Origin: Pluralibacter sp. UBA7423
GTDB taxonomy: Bacteria; Pseudomonadota; Gammaproteobacteria; Enterobacterales; Enterobacteriaceae
Assembly (NCBI GenBank): GCA_002470465.1
Contig: DKMD01000042.1
Location: 1-50,476 of the forward strand
Direction of reading: 5' to 3'
DNA length: 50,476 nucleotides
Shown: positions 26,544 through 37,100 of the stretch, in pieces
Layout: each line of letters starts with the position of its first letter
How positions within the stretch are numbered: the first letter of the stretch is position 1
Translations under genes and position numbers: made by a program
Notes under the pieces: model-generated
What the model saw: only the letters and a program-made list of their open reading frames with translations
Databases searched by the model: none
What the model was told of the DNA's origin: nothing

Positions 26544-26907
26544 GGGGCTGATTCTGGATTCGACGGGATTCGCGAAACCCAAGGTGCATGCCGAGGGGCG
26601 GTTTGCCTCGTTAAAAGCCGCAAAAAAATAGTCGCAAACGACGAAAACTACGCTTTAGCAGCTTAATAACCTGCTCTGAGCCCTCTCTCCCTAGCTTCCG
26701 CTCTTAAGACGGGGATCAAAGAGAGGTCAAACCCAAAAGAGATCGCGTGGAAGCCCTGCCTGGGGTTGAAGCGTTAAAACTAATCAGGCTAGTCTGGTAG
26801 TGGCGTGTCAATCCGCAGGTGCCAGGCGAATGTAAAGACTGACTAAGCATGTAGTACCGAGGATGTAGGAATTTCGGACGCGGGTTCAACTCCCGCCAGC
26901 TCCACCA
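26544..26907 (+). ncRNA. ssrA: tmRNA (SsrA, 10Sa RNA)
   Basis: 364 nt, starting GGGGCTGATTCTGG and ending with the tRNA-like 3' half GTTCAACTCCCGCCAGCTCC plus ACCA. The internal reading frame GCA AAC GAC GAA AAC TAC GCT TTA GCA GCT TAA (26634-26666) encodes the proteolysis tag ANDENYALAA. Together with SmpB it rescues stalled ribosomes and tags the nascent chain for ClpXP. Its 3' end (26870-26907) is the attachment site for two tandem mobile elements; the mature RNA is intact because the copy at this position restores it. Confidence 0.99.
26870..26907 (+). other. Attachment site, left copy (3' end of ssrA)
   Basis: 38 bp starting AATTTCGGACGCGGG, repeated at 39237-39274 with one mismatch (GACGCGGG versus GACACGGG). 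This is the left boundary of the prophage remnant. The ssrA 3' end is a well-known integration target (CP4-57 in E. coli and others). Confidence 0.93.
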
Positions 26908-27007
26908 CTTCAAACAGGACAGTGCAAGGACAGCACCAGCAAAAACAGGAAGTTAGCAGTCCCGGCAGGACACCGACCAGACGGTAGCGGGACAAAAAAG
27001 TATACGT

Positions 27008-27018
27008 AAAGGAGCCGT
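27008..27018 (+). repeat. Arm-type direct repeat, left prophage end
   Basis: AAAGGAGCCGT, the same 11-mer that occurs twice in tandem at the right end of the prophage (39169-39190). The placement at both ends fits integrase or excisionase arm-binding sites. Confidence 0.5.
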
Positions 27019-27038
27019 GGCTCCTGAGCGATGAAGAA

Positions 27039-27060
27039 GCCCGCTTTGCGGGCTTTTTTT
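27039..27060 (+). terminator. Rho-independent terminator downstream of ssrA
   Basis: Stem GCCCGC (27039-27044), loop TTT, GCGGGC (27048-27053), seven T. It lies inside the prophage left end, so it probably replaces the native ssrA terminator. Confidence 0.88.
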
Positions 27061-27078
27061 ATGCCTTTCATTACAACC

Positions 27079-27123
27079 TTGACACTGTAAATGTATGCAT
27101 TAAATTACTGTATATCCAAACAG
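27079..27123 (+). promoter_or_regulatory. LexA-controlled promoter of the dinI-like phage gene
   Basis: -35 TTGACA (27079-27084), 16-nt spacer, -10 TAAATT (27101-27106), and a LexA box CTG-TATATCCAAA-CAG (27108-27123) over the expected transcription start. Confidence 0.85.
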
Positions 27124-27139
27124 TAAGAAGGAGCCTGTA

Positions 27140-27385
27140 ATGTTTGTGGAACTGGTTTACGACAAGCGTAATTTTGAAGGTTTGAAAGGTGCGAACGATA
27201 TTATTCTCGGTGAGTTGGCGAAGCGGATTCATCGTATCTTTCCTGATGCTGACGTTCGCGTTAAGCCGATGATGTCGTTGCCAGCAATCAATACTGACGC
27301 CAGCAAGCACGAGAAGGAGCGGATCAGTGCCGCTGTACAGGAGATGTTTGAAGAAGCTGACATGTGGTTAGCTGGTGACGATTGA
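27140..27385 (+). CDS. DinI-family DNA-damage-inducible protein (prophage copy)
   Basis: 81 aa, the length of E. coli DinI and its prophage relatives (ImpC/MsgA-type), with the family pattern MFVELVYDKRN, LAKRIHRIFPDADVRVKPM and an acidic C-terminal helix (VQEMFEEADMWLAGDD). DinI proteins bind RecA filaments and modulate SOS induction; prophages carry them near an end and under LexA control. AAGGAG RBS; LexA box at 27108-27123. It stands alone on the plus strand, convergent with the tail operon. Confidence 0.88.
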   Translation: MFVELVYDKRNFEGLKGANDIILGELAKRIHRIFPDADVRVKPMMSLPAINTDASKHEKERISAAVQEMFEEADMWLAGDD

Positions 27386-27442
27386 TCGCCAGGGCAATAC
27401 GCCGCAGCCCGTTCTTGCATAGGACCTGGCTGCGGCAACTTT

Positions 27443-28816
27443 TCAGCTTCCAGAGCCCTCAAGCAAATCTACGCCCTCAGTTGCTTCTCTCTGCTTCCGA
27501 TTCCAGATGCTGTCTTCCGGCATATCAAGACGCACATCGATCCAACTATTTTCAGGCACGTCGATCGGCTCACCTTTCGTTTTCACTATTTCGCCGTCAT
27601 CACTCAGCATGTACTTTCGCTTGAACAGGCGGATTGTCAGCCCACCACTTTCTGTTTGCTCCGCTTCGACAACGCCAAGCTCGCCCATGCCGCCCGGGTC
27701 CATTGGCGGCAGAAGTTGCCAGCCTTCTGATGCCAGTCCAGCTGAACCCGTAAGAACGTACACGCCGACATCAAGGCGGGAAATGTTGATACCTTCAGCC
27801 TCAGCATTCGCTGTGCCGCTGCCGCACCATACAAAACCATCCTCAGCTATATCGGCACGCTGGCACACTTCCTGGCTTGTTACGATTCGGGCAACTGGAG
27901 ATGCGGCTTTTAACGTTCCGTCACTGGCTTTCGTCGTATTCATTGTCGTATAGAACTCTGCCCAGGGAGAAAAGGCATTGGTATTGAAGCCACGGAAGAA
28001 CATTCTGCCAGGGTGTGTTTGAGTAGCATACGGAAGCGCAAATTGGGTAAACGCCCCCATGTTTGACCTGCCCACATTCAATACATACCAATAATTGGTC
28101 GAGACTATTGGGGAGTTGTTTGCAGATGAACTTGGAATAAGTTTGTTATACAGCCCTGCACCATTGATTGTATCCATGCTGGTTGTCGATACTTCAATTT
28201 CACTTCCGATCTGGAAAAATTTATACTTTTCTCCGACAGGCGTCCCCATATCCGTACCAACCACCATGACATTACCCTGGGCGGTGCCTGTGTCTTTGAC
28301 CGCGCTACTTCCCAAACCGAGGTTTGTGCGAGCGACTTCCTTCGTTGTAGCGCCGGTACCGCCCTGGACTATTGCTACCGCCCCGCCATCAAGATCAGCC
28401 TTGTTATTCATGTCGTCAGTCAGCTTTTTAAAACTGCTGATCGTTACCGACGTGCCATCCGGAGCAGTAATATTAATACTGCCGGTACCGGTCATAATTT
28501 GCTGCCAGCCATCCATCTGAGTCTGGTAGTAGCTCAGTTGCGCAGCCAGACGTCGGGCAAAATCCGGCACGCTGTCGCTGTAAAAGCTCATGATCGCGTA
28601 AGCCTGCCCCGCTGAGACAGTCCCCGCATCGCTTGTCAGCGTTAAAGTAGTTGCACTGTCCACGCGCAGAATTTCGTACATTTTGACAGTACCGGCCGCC
28701 GGAATTAACAATGCCTGACCCGGGCCTATCCCTTGCTTGTTGTCTGTCCAGTTAGTCCCCGTTCCGGTGACTGTCGCGCCTGAAATAGCGATTGTGCCTG
28801 TTTTGTACCAGCCCAT
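27443..28816 (-). CDS. Phage tail fibre protein
   Basis: 457 aa, last gene of the tail operon. The N-terminus (MGWYKTGTIAISGATVTGTG, then a helical segment SVPDFARRLAAQLSYYQTQ) is the attachment domain common in lambdoid and N15-like phage fibres. The middle holds the collagen-like/trimer motif GGTGATT...ARTNLGLG. The C-terminal third (ASPVARIVTSQEVCQRAD onwards) looks like a fibre tip or assembly domain. It determines receptor binding. RBS AGGTGA; 11 nt after the preceding gene. Confidence 0.85.
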   Translation of the reverse strand: MGWYKTGTIAISGATVTGTGTNWTDNKQGIGPGQALLIPAAGTVKMYEILRVDSATTLTLTSDAGTVSAGQAYAIMSFYSDSVPDFARRLAAQLSYYQTQMDGWQQIMTGTGSINITAPDGTSVTISSFKKLTDDMNNKADLDGGAVAIVQGGTGATTKEVARTNLGLGSSAVKDTGTAQGNVMVVGTDMGTPVGEKYKFFQIGSEIEVSTTSMDTINGAGLYNKLIPSSSANNSPIVSTNYWYVLNVGRSNMGAFTQFALPYATQTHPGRMFFRGFNTNAFSPWAEFYTTMNTTKASDGTLKAASPVARIVTSQEVCQRADIAEDGFVWCGSGTANAEAEGINISRLDVGVYVLTGSAGLASEGWQLLPPMDPGGMGELGVVEAEQTESGGLTIRLFKRKYMLSDDGEIVKTKGEPIDVPENSWIDVRLDMPEDSIWNRKQREATEGVDLLEGSGS

Positions 28817-28827
28817 AGTTTCACCTG

Positions 28828-29847
28828 TTAAAAATAATCTGAGCCCCAGATAACCGGGATTGTTTTGCCTTTGAGGGGGATGACTTCGAGATCGGGCAAT
28901 ATGTTATCGCCTACGTGGACCAGCCTTGCGCCGGGCCCATAGCCAACGTGCGTACTATTCAGCGCCGGATTCACTCGCCAGATATCTGATTGCCGGGTCG
29001 TTTTAGAGCCCATTCCTGAGAGGGGGATCATTGGAATGTTTCCTGGTGAGCTAAAATTGCTCCAGTTACCGACCGCTGACGGGAGAGGGATTTGCTGACG
29101 GATGATCAGCGGCAATTCACTGGACGTAAAACTCACTTGTCCATCCGCCCCATAAATCATCAGGCCCCAGTCAGGTACGGTCGGCGTTTTGATGTCGAAG
29201 ACACAGATTTTCAGCGTAACGCTGAAGCCACCCTGAGTTCCCCAGTCAGCACCCGCTGGCTTATACCCCTTGATTTGCTTCGAAGCCTGGTCAAATATGA
29301 GCCCCACCGAATCATCGCTGCAGTTGCAAAACACCATCGCATTTGCAGAGCAATTGAGCTGGTATGTTCCCGTAAACGTAATCGTGTAGGCTCCTGTCAT
29401 AAACAGGCTGGCGGATGAATTAACGACAGCAGGAAAAGCCCCGCCCTCATCAACATAAAGCCCCCATCCGTCCGCAGTAACCGGCTGCTGATAGACTGCA
29501 AATACCCAGTAACCAGATGGCCGTCGCTCTGGTGGAGCCCCCCATGCCCCTGCCCCAAATGAAGGTACCGAAATCGTCACCTTCCTGTCGTTAACGGTGA
29601 TATTTATGGGAACGGTGTTATAGGTAAGATAAGTAGGGGAATCCAGAACCAGCGCGGCAATATCAGTCCAGACCATAAGCTGTACACCGGCGGGAACCTG
29701 GGAGGAAAAATCGAACGTAGTCGATCCGCTACTGCCCAGGTCCACCTCGCTGTCAGTTATTTTCCGAATAAACTGCAACGGTGCCGCATCAGAAACGTTC
29801 AGCGCCTTCCCGGACGGCGAGAATACCTGTAAACCAAAATCACTCAT
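28828..29847 (-). CDS. Phage tail-associated protein of unknown function
   Basis: 339 aa starting MSDFGLQVFSPSGKALNVSD. No catalytic motif seen; beta-rich sequence with many Gly, Ser, Thr and Trp residues. Proteins with this start occur between gpJ and the fibre gene in N15-like and related siphoviruses (from memory, DUF6453), so a tail-tip or fibre-proximal structural role is likely. Overlaps the J stop by 4 nt (ATGA), indicating translational coupling. Confidence 0.72.
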   Translation of the reverse strand: MSDFGLQVFSPSGKALNVSDAAPLQFIRKITDSEVDLGSSGSTTFDFSSQVPAGVQLMVWTDIAALVLDSPTYLTYNTVPINITVNDRKVTISVPSFGAGAWGAPPERRPSGYWVFAVYQQPVTADGWGLYVDEGGAFPAVVNSSASLFMTGAYTITFTGTYQLNCSANAMVFCNCSDDSVGLIFDQASKQIKGYKPAGADWGTQGGFSVTLKICVFDIKTPTVPDWGLMIYGADGQVSFTSSELPLIIRQQIPLPSAVGNWSNFSSPGNIPMIPLSGMGSKTTRQSDIWRVNPALNSTHVGYGPGARLVHVGDNILPDLEVIPLKGKTIPVIWGSDYF

Positions 29848-32516
29848 TTCAGATACCCCAACTTAATCTTCACGTTCCCTGCCCCGTCGTACACGACAAT
29901 CAGGTTATTGGTAATGCGCAGGCGCCCGCTGCCGCTGATCGCGCCGTTCATCTCAAACGAGCCATCAGCGCCCATGCGCGTACCGGTCTGTCCGGCGACA
30001 TAGTTAGCTGAGTACCAGCTGCCAATTTTCGCCAGAGTGATAGAGGCGTAATCAATCAGGGCCTCATTGAGGAACACCTGGCCGTTTTTAATAGCCATAG
30101 CCAGCTTCATGGAGCCGTTCCCGGGGTTATAGAACCCCATGGTATTAGCGCTGACGAGGAAATAGCTCTGAACGGCGCCGCCGTTACCCTCAACTCCTAA
30201 CTGCATGCCAGCGACGTAACTCTGACCGTTGCTGTCCACCTGCACTTTTGCGCCCCACTGCGCAGACAACTTTCCGCTCAGGTCGGCGTAAGCACTGGAT
30301 ACCTGCTGTACTGCGGCGCTGTTCTGGTCGGCCTGAACCGTCAGTTGCTCAAACGCCTCCGCATAGGCGTGATCGTTTTCGATTATCGTCGTGTCAATTC
30401 GCAGGATTTCAGAAACAAATTTCCCGTCCTGCTTCCGGCGGCGCTGCACGTCCGCATCGTTGGCTATGGCATTTTCGATAATTGCGTCGGTGTTGATGTC
30501 GATCTGATTATTCAGGTTCTTGAATGTTTCCGACCCTTCAATCTCATTTGCAATCTGGTCCAGCAAATCGCCGGTGTCGGTCGTGCAGACCGCGGCAACC
30601 TCAACAAAAGACGATGTGCCGAACGCGTTGATTGTCCGGACATACCAGTAGTAGGTATGGTCAATCTGCAGTTCGTTACTGGTCCAGGTGGTCCCCATAC
30701 CGGCCCGGGTGGCGGATGCCTCTACCGTTGCTGTACCGGTGTCCGGCAGCGGTGTTTCACCGGATGTCCAGAAATCCCACTGCGTCGAAACGCTGGTTAT
30801 TTCGGCCATCCGCGGCTTCAGTGTGATGGCAAAATACCCCTGCTCAACATCAACAGTCGACGGGGGCGGCGGTGCCTCAATACTGAACTCCAGATAACCC
30901 TCGGGTGACTGCGCCCCCATCAGGTTAACGGCGATAACGTGGGCGGTGTATGTATCGCGCAGGAGCCCTGTCAGCCTGACAAAAGAGCCCGGCACCTGCA
31001 CGGACATCACCATCTCACCATCACGGCGGATCAACACCTTGTTGTAGGCATACTGCCCAATGTTCTGCCAGGACAGTACGCCCTGAACAACCTGACCGAT
31101 TTCTTCAACGGTGTACTGCAGGTTCTGCGGCTGGGCCACGCCGCCCGGCGGGAGATCGGTGAACGGTGGCCGGTCAATAGGCTTGCCGATTGCATCCCCC
31201 CACACATCGGCGGTTTCCTGTTTTAGTGTCAGTTGAACGCCATTCTGTATGCCAAATTTCCAGTCCGTGACGCACATTTCTACGCCGGTTATCCCGATTG
31301 TAGGGAGGTTAACGGTGACATACATTCCCGGACGATAGCGGTACCCGCTCAGATTCAGCACCACGTTCATTGTTCTGGAAATGCGGGTGCGGTTCAGTTT
31401 TATGGAGGCCAGACGCTGGGCCTGAAATTCAGAGGTCACAAAGCGAAGCTTCATATCCTGAGAAATTTCAACCCCGTCCTCGGTCACCCATTCCGCAACG
31501 GAGACTGACGGGAAATCGACCTCAGTAAAATTTTGCAGGGGATCGACAAACGTTCCCTTGATAGTGTTGACGCGCTCGGACTGGGCAACCTCCGGCATGA
31601 TTTCGATATCACCGGCGATCTGGCTTTCGGTGATTTCCATCGTAGCCGGACCATAATAAGCACCGACCAGAATCCCATGCTTCCCGGCGATATAAGTGGG
31701 CTGACCCGCGCAGGCCGCCAGCATTGCGTCCAGAATGCTGGCTTTATTCTCACTGAGATCAAATTCTCCGTTGAGGGTATAGCGTCTGTCTGTGCTGCCG
31801 TCGCCGTTGGTCACGACTTCATCACAGATGTTTGCGGCTTCCTGAAACTGATCCCAGTTAATATCGGAATCCGGAACTTTCAGGTACACGCGGTAATAAT
31901 CCAGCACGCACAGCGCGAGGTTGTTGCTGTAAGCCGTCTGGCCGGTGCGCGGGTCGTAGACTGCGCGGCCGTACTTCTCGACCTTGACCCCAGGAATTCC
32001 GGATGGAAACTTTTCCGCATTGAACTTCAGGGACAGCCTCAGCCAGGTCAGTCCCCGGCCTATCATGTCGGGTTTCCATGACGGCGCATTAGCCAGCATG
32101 AACGGATCAGCAGTCTGCCGGTCAGTGTGCACCTCATATGTGGCATTCTCGCCGTAGGTGCCGATCTCCTCATCGGAGAGGTACACCGCACCCGTATTCG
32201 ACAGCGGATGCCCTGCCAGGGTGATCGCCATATGCAGCCATTCGCCGTCAGTCTGATCGCCCGCCTGCTCCTCGGCAAAAAACAACGTACCTGCGGAGAT
32301 GGTGCGGCCATAGCAAACCGTTTTGGCGCTGGCCGCCGCACGCAGCACTTGCTTGCGTTCAGACGTATCGCGGTATGCTCCCAGCGACGGCTTTTTGGTG
32401 AGCATCTGTGTGGCGACCTGAGCGGCGATAGTGATCGCCATCGCAACGGTATAGGCCTGATATGATGCTGCAGCACCGGCGGCCACGGTGGCAACAATCG
32501 GGATAGCAGCAGGCAT
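29844..32516 (-). CDS. Tail tip/host specificity protein, lambda gpJ-like
   Basis: 890 aa. N-terminal membrane-like stretch (AAGAAASYQAYTVAMA), gpJ-type baseplate hub region (~60-430), a fibronectin III-like segment (~490-650, NLQYTVEEIGQVVQGVLSW onwards), a coiled-coil zone and a DUF1983-type C-terminus (QLGVEGNGGAVQSYFLV). It forms the central tail tip that contacts the host receptor. The start is the ATG at 32514-32516, overlapping the K stop (TAATG) with GGAGGG 8 nt upstream. No lambda I-like gene lies between K and J. Confidence 0.88.
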   Translation of the reverse strand: MPAAIPIVATVAAGAAASYQAYTVAMAITIAAQVATQMLTKKPSLGAYRDTSERKQVLRAAASAKTVCYGRTISAGTLFFAEEQAGDQTDGEWLHMAITLAGHPLSNTGAVYLSDEEIGTYGENATYEVHTDRQTADPFMLANAPSWKPDMIGRGLTWLRLSLKFNAEKFPSGIPGVKVEKYGRAVYDPRTGQTAYSNNLALCVLDYYRVYLKVPDSDINWDQFQEAANICDEVVTNGDGSTDRRYTLNGEFDLSENKASILDAMLAACAGQPTYIAGKHGILVGAYYGPATMEITESQIAGDIEIMPEVAQSERVNTIKGTFVDPLQNFTEVDFPSVSVAEWVTEDGVEISQDMKLRFVTSEFQAQRLASIKLNRTRISRTMNVVLNLSGYRYRPGMYVTVNLPTIGITGVEMCVTDWKFGIQNGVQLTLKQETADVWGDAIGKPIDRPPFTDLPPGGVAQPQNLQYTVEEIGQVVQGVLSWQNIGQYAYNKVLIRRDGEMVMSVQVPGSFVRLTGLLRDTYTAHVIAVNLMGAQSPEGYLEFSIEAPPPPSTVDVEQGYFAITLKPRMAEITSVSTQWDFWTSGETPLPDTGTATVEASATRAGMGTTWTSNELQIDHTYYWYVRTINAFGTSSFVEVAAVCTTDTGDLLDQIANEIEGSETFKNLNNQIDINTDAIIENAIANDADVQRRRKQDGKFVSEILRIDTTIIENDHAYAEAFEQLTVQADQNSAAVQQVSSAYADLSGKLSAQWGAKVQVDSNGQSYVAGMQLGVEGNGGAVQSYFLVSANTMGFYNPGNGSMKLAMAIKNGQVFLNEALIDYASITLAKIGSWYSANYVAGQTGTRMGADGSFEMNGAISGSGRLRITNNLIVVYDGAGNVKIKLGYLK

Positions 32517-32914
32517 TAGCGAACCCTCCATACGCTGAGCGGCTTAATTCTCAGGCATACCAGTCCGGTATTACCCGGCACCCAGACCGCGCCGCCGTAA
32601 ATGACACCCGCGCAGCGGGAGCCCGCATTCTCCACAACAGCAATATCTCCGCGCTGCGCCAGCTTGACCGGAACCTCAGTGAGATATTTCGCCAGCACCT
32701 TTTCCAGCGAGCCACCGCCACGCAGAAGCGCCTTTTTCGCGCCTGCGGCAGAATGGTAAGTACCCCGCCAGCTATCAGCAAAGTTTTCCCCGGTCATGGC
32801 CTGCGCACAGTCAGCAGCGAACAGGCAGCAGTCATGCTCGCCCCATAAAAAAGGCCGCTTTTCAGCGGCCCTTATCACGGCGATTAATCTGTTATGCCAG
32901 TCTGGGTGTTTCAT
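32516..32914 (-). CDS. NlpC/P60-like tail assembly protein (gpK-like position)
   Basis: 132 aa. The N-terminal PFLWGEHDCCLFAADCAQAMTG has the Cys region of NlpC/P60-like folds (from memory, annotated DUF6950), and KLAQRGDIAVVEN matches the usual second part. Such proteins occupy the lambda K slot, between L and J, and help tail tip assembly or peptidoglycan penetration. The catalytic His is not obvious, so activity is uncertain. One-base overlap with J. Confidence 0.72.
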   Translation of the reverse strand: MKHPDWHNRLIAVIRAAEKRPFLWGEHDCCLFAADCAQAMTGENFADSWRGTYHSAAGAKKALLRGGGSLEKVLAKYLTEVPVKLAQRGDIAVVENAGSRCAGVIYGGAVWVPGNTGLVCLRIKPLSVWRVR

Positions 32915-32922
32915 GGTGTTCC

Positions 32923-33507
32923 TTACGAATAGGTAAAGCCGGGTGCGTCTTTTTTGCTGCCCCAGAAAATAGACCGTTCGGACATCTGCGCAACGTATCG
33001 GAATATCCGATCGTCCTGGTACGCCGCGCGCTGCGACTCATCGGTAAAACGATCCGGAAATGGCCTCTGCCAGTCCTCAAAGATATTGCTGACGGTGTAC
33101 TGAATGGCGTTGGTATCCCCGATCGTCGCGCCGGTACTGGTCACCTTGCCCTTAAAGATAAGGTCAGCAACCAGCGCCACGCCGTTATCATCGAGCGCCA
33201 CCAGATAAATTTCAGCCTGCCGCCCCACACAACGCTCGTTCAGCGTGGTGGCAAACAGCGACATGTCCAGCCCGGAAAGGGTAAGTTTCAGCTGCGTCGG
33301 GCTGGTTGTATTGGTTTCACTGGCATCATCAACGGAACCGAGGCGGCCCATTCCGTAATAAACGTAACCGCCAAGCACCAGCGTGCCAGTGCCCGAATGA
33401 ACGTACACGGTGCCGGACTCAAACTGGATATTTGCGGCGATGACCGCCGTCACCCTGTCGCGCGAAAGAATGTCGACCATCTGATCGGAAAAAGGGGAAT
33501 ACAGCAT
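32923..33507 (-). CDS. Minor tail protein (gpL position, DUF2163-like)
   Basis: 194 aa: MLYSPFSDQMVDILSRDRVTAV, a central beta-rich region (LGGYVYYGMGRLGSV, LTLSGLDMSLFATTLNERCVG) and a C-terminal FRYVAQMSERSIFWGSKK. This is the usual layout of minor tail proteins located between M and K. It starts one base before the M stop ends (TAATG overlap). Structural role by position and similarity of layout; no enzymatic motif. Confidence 0.75.
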   Translation of the reverse strand: MLYSPFSDQMVDILSRDRVTAVIAANIQFESGTVYVHSGTGTLVLGGYVYYGMGRLGSVDDASETNTTSPTQLKLTLSGLDMSLFATTLNERCVGRQAEIYLVALDDNGVALVADLIFKGKVTSTGATIGDTNAIQYTVSNIFEDWQRPFPDRFTDESQRAAYQDDRIFRYVAQMSERSIFWGSKKDAPGFTYS

Positions 33508-34100
33508 TAAAACGCCTCCTCAAACTCCAGGGTGTAACTGGTGAAAACGCCGGGAACACGGTTTCCTGTTCCCTGCTGGTTATCCTTCAGTTTGAAAATG
33601 CCGTAGGGCTTCGCCACCTCAATTTTCGCATTGGCCGCTGGCGAACTACGCAGGATCGGGGCTATTGGGATAATGGCTGTTCCGTTTGGGGCGGCGGTGA
33701 CATCCGCGGTAACCATCTTCAGCTCGTCATTCACCGTAAGATAATCCCCCGTATGAAGCACCAGTGCTCCGGGCGTCCACCCCTTGCTGTGTAATTCAGC
33801 CCCGGTTTGGTTGGCATCGGAAACCACGGGATTACCCGCTGGTGCTCTGCCCGCCCTTCCCCAGTCACGAATCTTAACCCTGCCGTATTCACCATCGAGT
33901 TCCGCCACCAGCGCATCAATTCGGCGGGATTTTTCATCGGAAAGGTTGCTGAAGGTCAGGGAGCAGAGCCAACGAGTGCCGGGGAATCTGACAGTTTGCG
34001 ACGCGCCGTTAAAAGGCGACCGAAAGGTTTTGGTATTACTTTCCGGCCGCCACGTAAGCGACGCCGGGCATACATCAGCAGGCCATTCAAGCGCAGCCAT
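33507..34100 (-). CDS. Minor tail protein (gpM position)
   Basis: 197 aa: PADVCPASLTWRPESNTKTF with PFNGASQTVRFPG, a distal tail protein-like start, then DGEYGRVKIRDWGRAGR and a C-terminal TSYTLEFEEAF. Position directly after the tape measure gene matches the lambda M slot; it is longer than lambda M (about 109 aa), so it belongs to a different family. 13 nt separate it from the tape measure stop. Confidence 0.72.
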   Translation of the reverse strand: MAALEWPADVCPASLTWRPESNTKTFRSPFNGASQTVRFPGTRWLCSLTFSNLSDEKSRRIDALVAELDGEYGRVKIRDWGRAGRAPAGNPVVSDANQTGAELHSKGWTPGALVLHTGDYLTVNDELKMVTADVTAAPNGTAIIPIAPILRSSPAANAKIEVAKPYGIFKLKDNQQGTGNRVPGVFTSYTLEFEEAF

Positions 34101-34113
34101 AATTACTCCTCAG

Positions 34114-37100
34114 TTAAACACCCAACATTCTCCGCCCCTGACCGTTGGTCTGGAAATCACTCAGCATGTCCTGACGGGCCTTTTTGGCACCATCCGCAGC
34201 TCCCTGTCGCGCCGCCTCCTGCATTGCCTGTTTAAGTGCTGCATCACCGTTCCCGGAAATATTGAAATGTTGGGTAATATTGATATCCCCATTTCCTCCT
34301 GATGGCGCTGTGGTGCCCACCATCCGCACGCCAAGCGTTCCGTTAGGTGTACGTGTTAAGGGCATAACCGCTTCTGGTCCTGCTTCACCCATCAAACCAT
34401 CGCCTTTGGCAAACTTAAACATCGTCGGGCTGGAGACTATCGAATTGCTGAAATGGCTAAGATTTGGGGAATCGAATATTCCACCCTTAGCAAACTTAAC
34501 GCCTGCAGCAGAACCGGTATAAGCACCTGAGGGTGTACTCCCTCCTGAACCGGTCGCGCCAGCGCCCATCAGGCTGCCAATAGAGCCAAATAGCCCACCC
34601 CCACCGGCTGATTTCAGCGAGTCCACCAGCATGGCGTTGAGAATAATTTTTTGCATGGAAGCAAGTACTGATTTTGACCAGTCTTCCCAGTCAACCTTAT
34701 TCCTCGCCAGCTCATCGGAGATATTGCTTACCAGGCCTGTCATGGAGTTATTTACCAAATCAGCTGACTGGGATGCATAATCGGAAGCGGTATCAAACCA
34801 GTTGTTGAACCCTCTCGACAGCCCGGAAATCCAGTCGGCACCAGAAGCCGCCATGGCTTTGTACTTTTCATTCAGCGCATCCAGTGCAGCTGCACGCTGG
34901 GCCATAGCCTCAGTACCACCGTCAGTTTTTGAGAAAACGCGATTAATCTGCTGCTCTTCTTCAAAACGCTGACGTTGCCGATCACTCATCCCCGCCGTTT
35001 GCGTTGTCAGGGTCGCATCATCACGAAACTTTCTGGCCGCTTCAGTCAGATCCTTGAGAGCATCAGCCTGCTCGCGCTGCTTACGAACATTTTCATCAGC
35101 TCGTTGCGTCCATTTTGCCAGTTCAGCAGATGAAGCCTGAATCGACTTACGCTGCTCGTCCGTCCATTTTGTGCCAGCCTGATGGGACGCCGCATACAGA
35201 TCTGCGGCCTTCTCCCCTTCGGATGCACGGACTTTTTGAACATCGATGGCCACACTGAGATCGGCAATTTTGCGGGAATACTGCTCGGCTGTGCTGGCCG
35301 CTTCACGTTCGGCCTTACTTTGTTCCTTAGAGGCGGCGGTGGAGGTTTTTTTTGCGTCAGCTGCTGCTGCATCCTTTTTGGCCGCCTGGTCCTTGTTGTA
35401 GATGTACTGGGTGTAAAGCGCCCCGGTCAGCTTCAGGTCTTCAGCTTCGTAAACATGCTGCTGATGGAGTTTCTCTAAACCGCTGAGGCTGGCCAGTTCA
35501 TTATCGCGGCGTGAACGCTCCAGAGCGGTTTGCTGCTGAGGCGTAGCATTCGAAACTGGAACAACTGGACTTACAAACTTTGGTTCAGCTGTAGGAACAA
35601 CTGCCATAGTTTGATTGAGAAGTTTATATGCGCCATTCAGTATGGAAATCGCGCCAGCTTGCTGTATAGCTCTTTGAGTAGCGAGATCGCTCGCATCATT
35701 TACAAGTTTTTGAGTAGCGACGACTCTTGCAGCAACCTTTTCTCTTTCAAACTCAAGCTGTGATAACCGATCTGTTAGAGCAATGTTTTTCTCGGTTATA
35801 TCAGCCTGATCCATGAAAGTGTTCAGGTAGGTTAACTTGGGAGATTTGTTATATTTCTCCTGAATCATTGCCAGTCCAGCTTGACTATCCTTCACTTTCG
35901 CTATTTGCGAATCGAGATCGGCCAGGTCCTGCTTTTGAGCCTGTAACGATGTACGGGCATCAGCTGCAGTGGAACGCAGCCCAAGCACCGACATCTGCTG
36001 CAACTTACCGTTTATCTCATCCAGATTATTGGCAAATCCAACCGCTTCTTTATGTACCTGCTGGGTATGCTGATACAGGCCGTACATTGCGGCACCAGCG
36101 CCGATAATAACGCCGGGCCATCCACCGAGAATACCCAACACACCGCTACCAAGACGGGACATCACCGAGGCCGTATTGGTAAGGTTATTTACAGCTGAAG
36201 CCCTTCCGGCAAGAGCATTATTCAGCGATGCCTGGGCGGCAGCCAAGTTGCGTTCGGCAACAATCTGCGCCTCGATACTGGTTGCTGCTGCACGGGCCTG
36301 CTGCGCCCTGTAAAGTGCTTGCCGACCAGCAGCAACACTTACCTGTGCACCACGAACCTGCGCCTGCGCCAGCTCAATCTCTGCGGCCGTGTTGGACAAC
36401 ACTGCGCGGGTAGATTGCGCAACACTGCCAACCATATTGCCAAAATAACGGGCCAGGCCGACGCCAACCAGCAGTCCAGCCGCATTGGCAACATCATCGA
36501 TGTTATTTGCCAGGCCATCCAGCACGCCGGAAAGTGTGGAGGATGCGCCGACGGCATCGTCCGCACCGCCGACCCAGGCGAGAAAGGCGTTCTGAACTTT
36601 CTGTGCTGAACCGCTGACTGAAGCGGGTAGTTGTTCAAATTCTTTGCGCAGGACCTCAACGTTGGTCAGCAGCGGGACAATTTTGTTAGTCGTCAACTCA
36701 CCGTTGTTGGCCATATTACGCAGTCCACCAACTGTGGTACCCAACCCATCAGCCAACAGTTTCGCCAGGCGGCCGCCGTTCTCCATAATGGCGTTGAATT
36801 CTTCACCTCGCAAAACGCCAGAGCCAAGCGCCTGGCTAAGCTGGGTGATAACAGAACTCGTCTCTTCGGTACTGGCGCCAGACAACTTCAGTGAGGTTGC
36901 AACGGTTTCGGTAACTTTTGCAACGTCTGCAGAAGCGTAGCCTGCATCACGCAGGGACTGGGCAATTCGGCTATAAAGGTTGCTGTTTGCCTCGAGGGAT
37001 GTTCCGGTGCGCTGGCTGATCTCCATCAGCACATGCTGGGATTGCACGTAATCCTCGCTGGAAGAGGACGCCAGGCGAAGACGTCCATTCAGTTGGTTCC

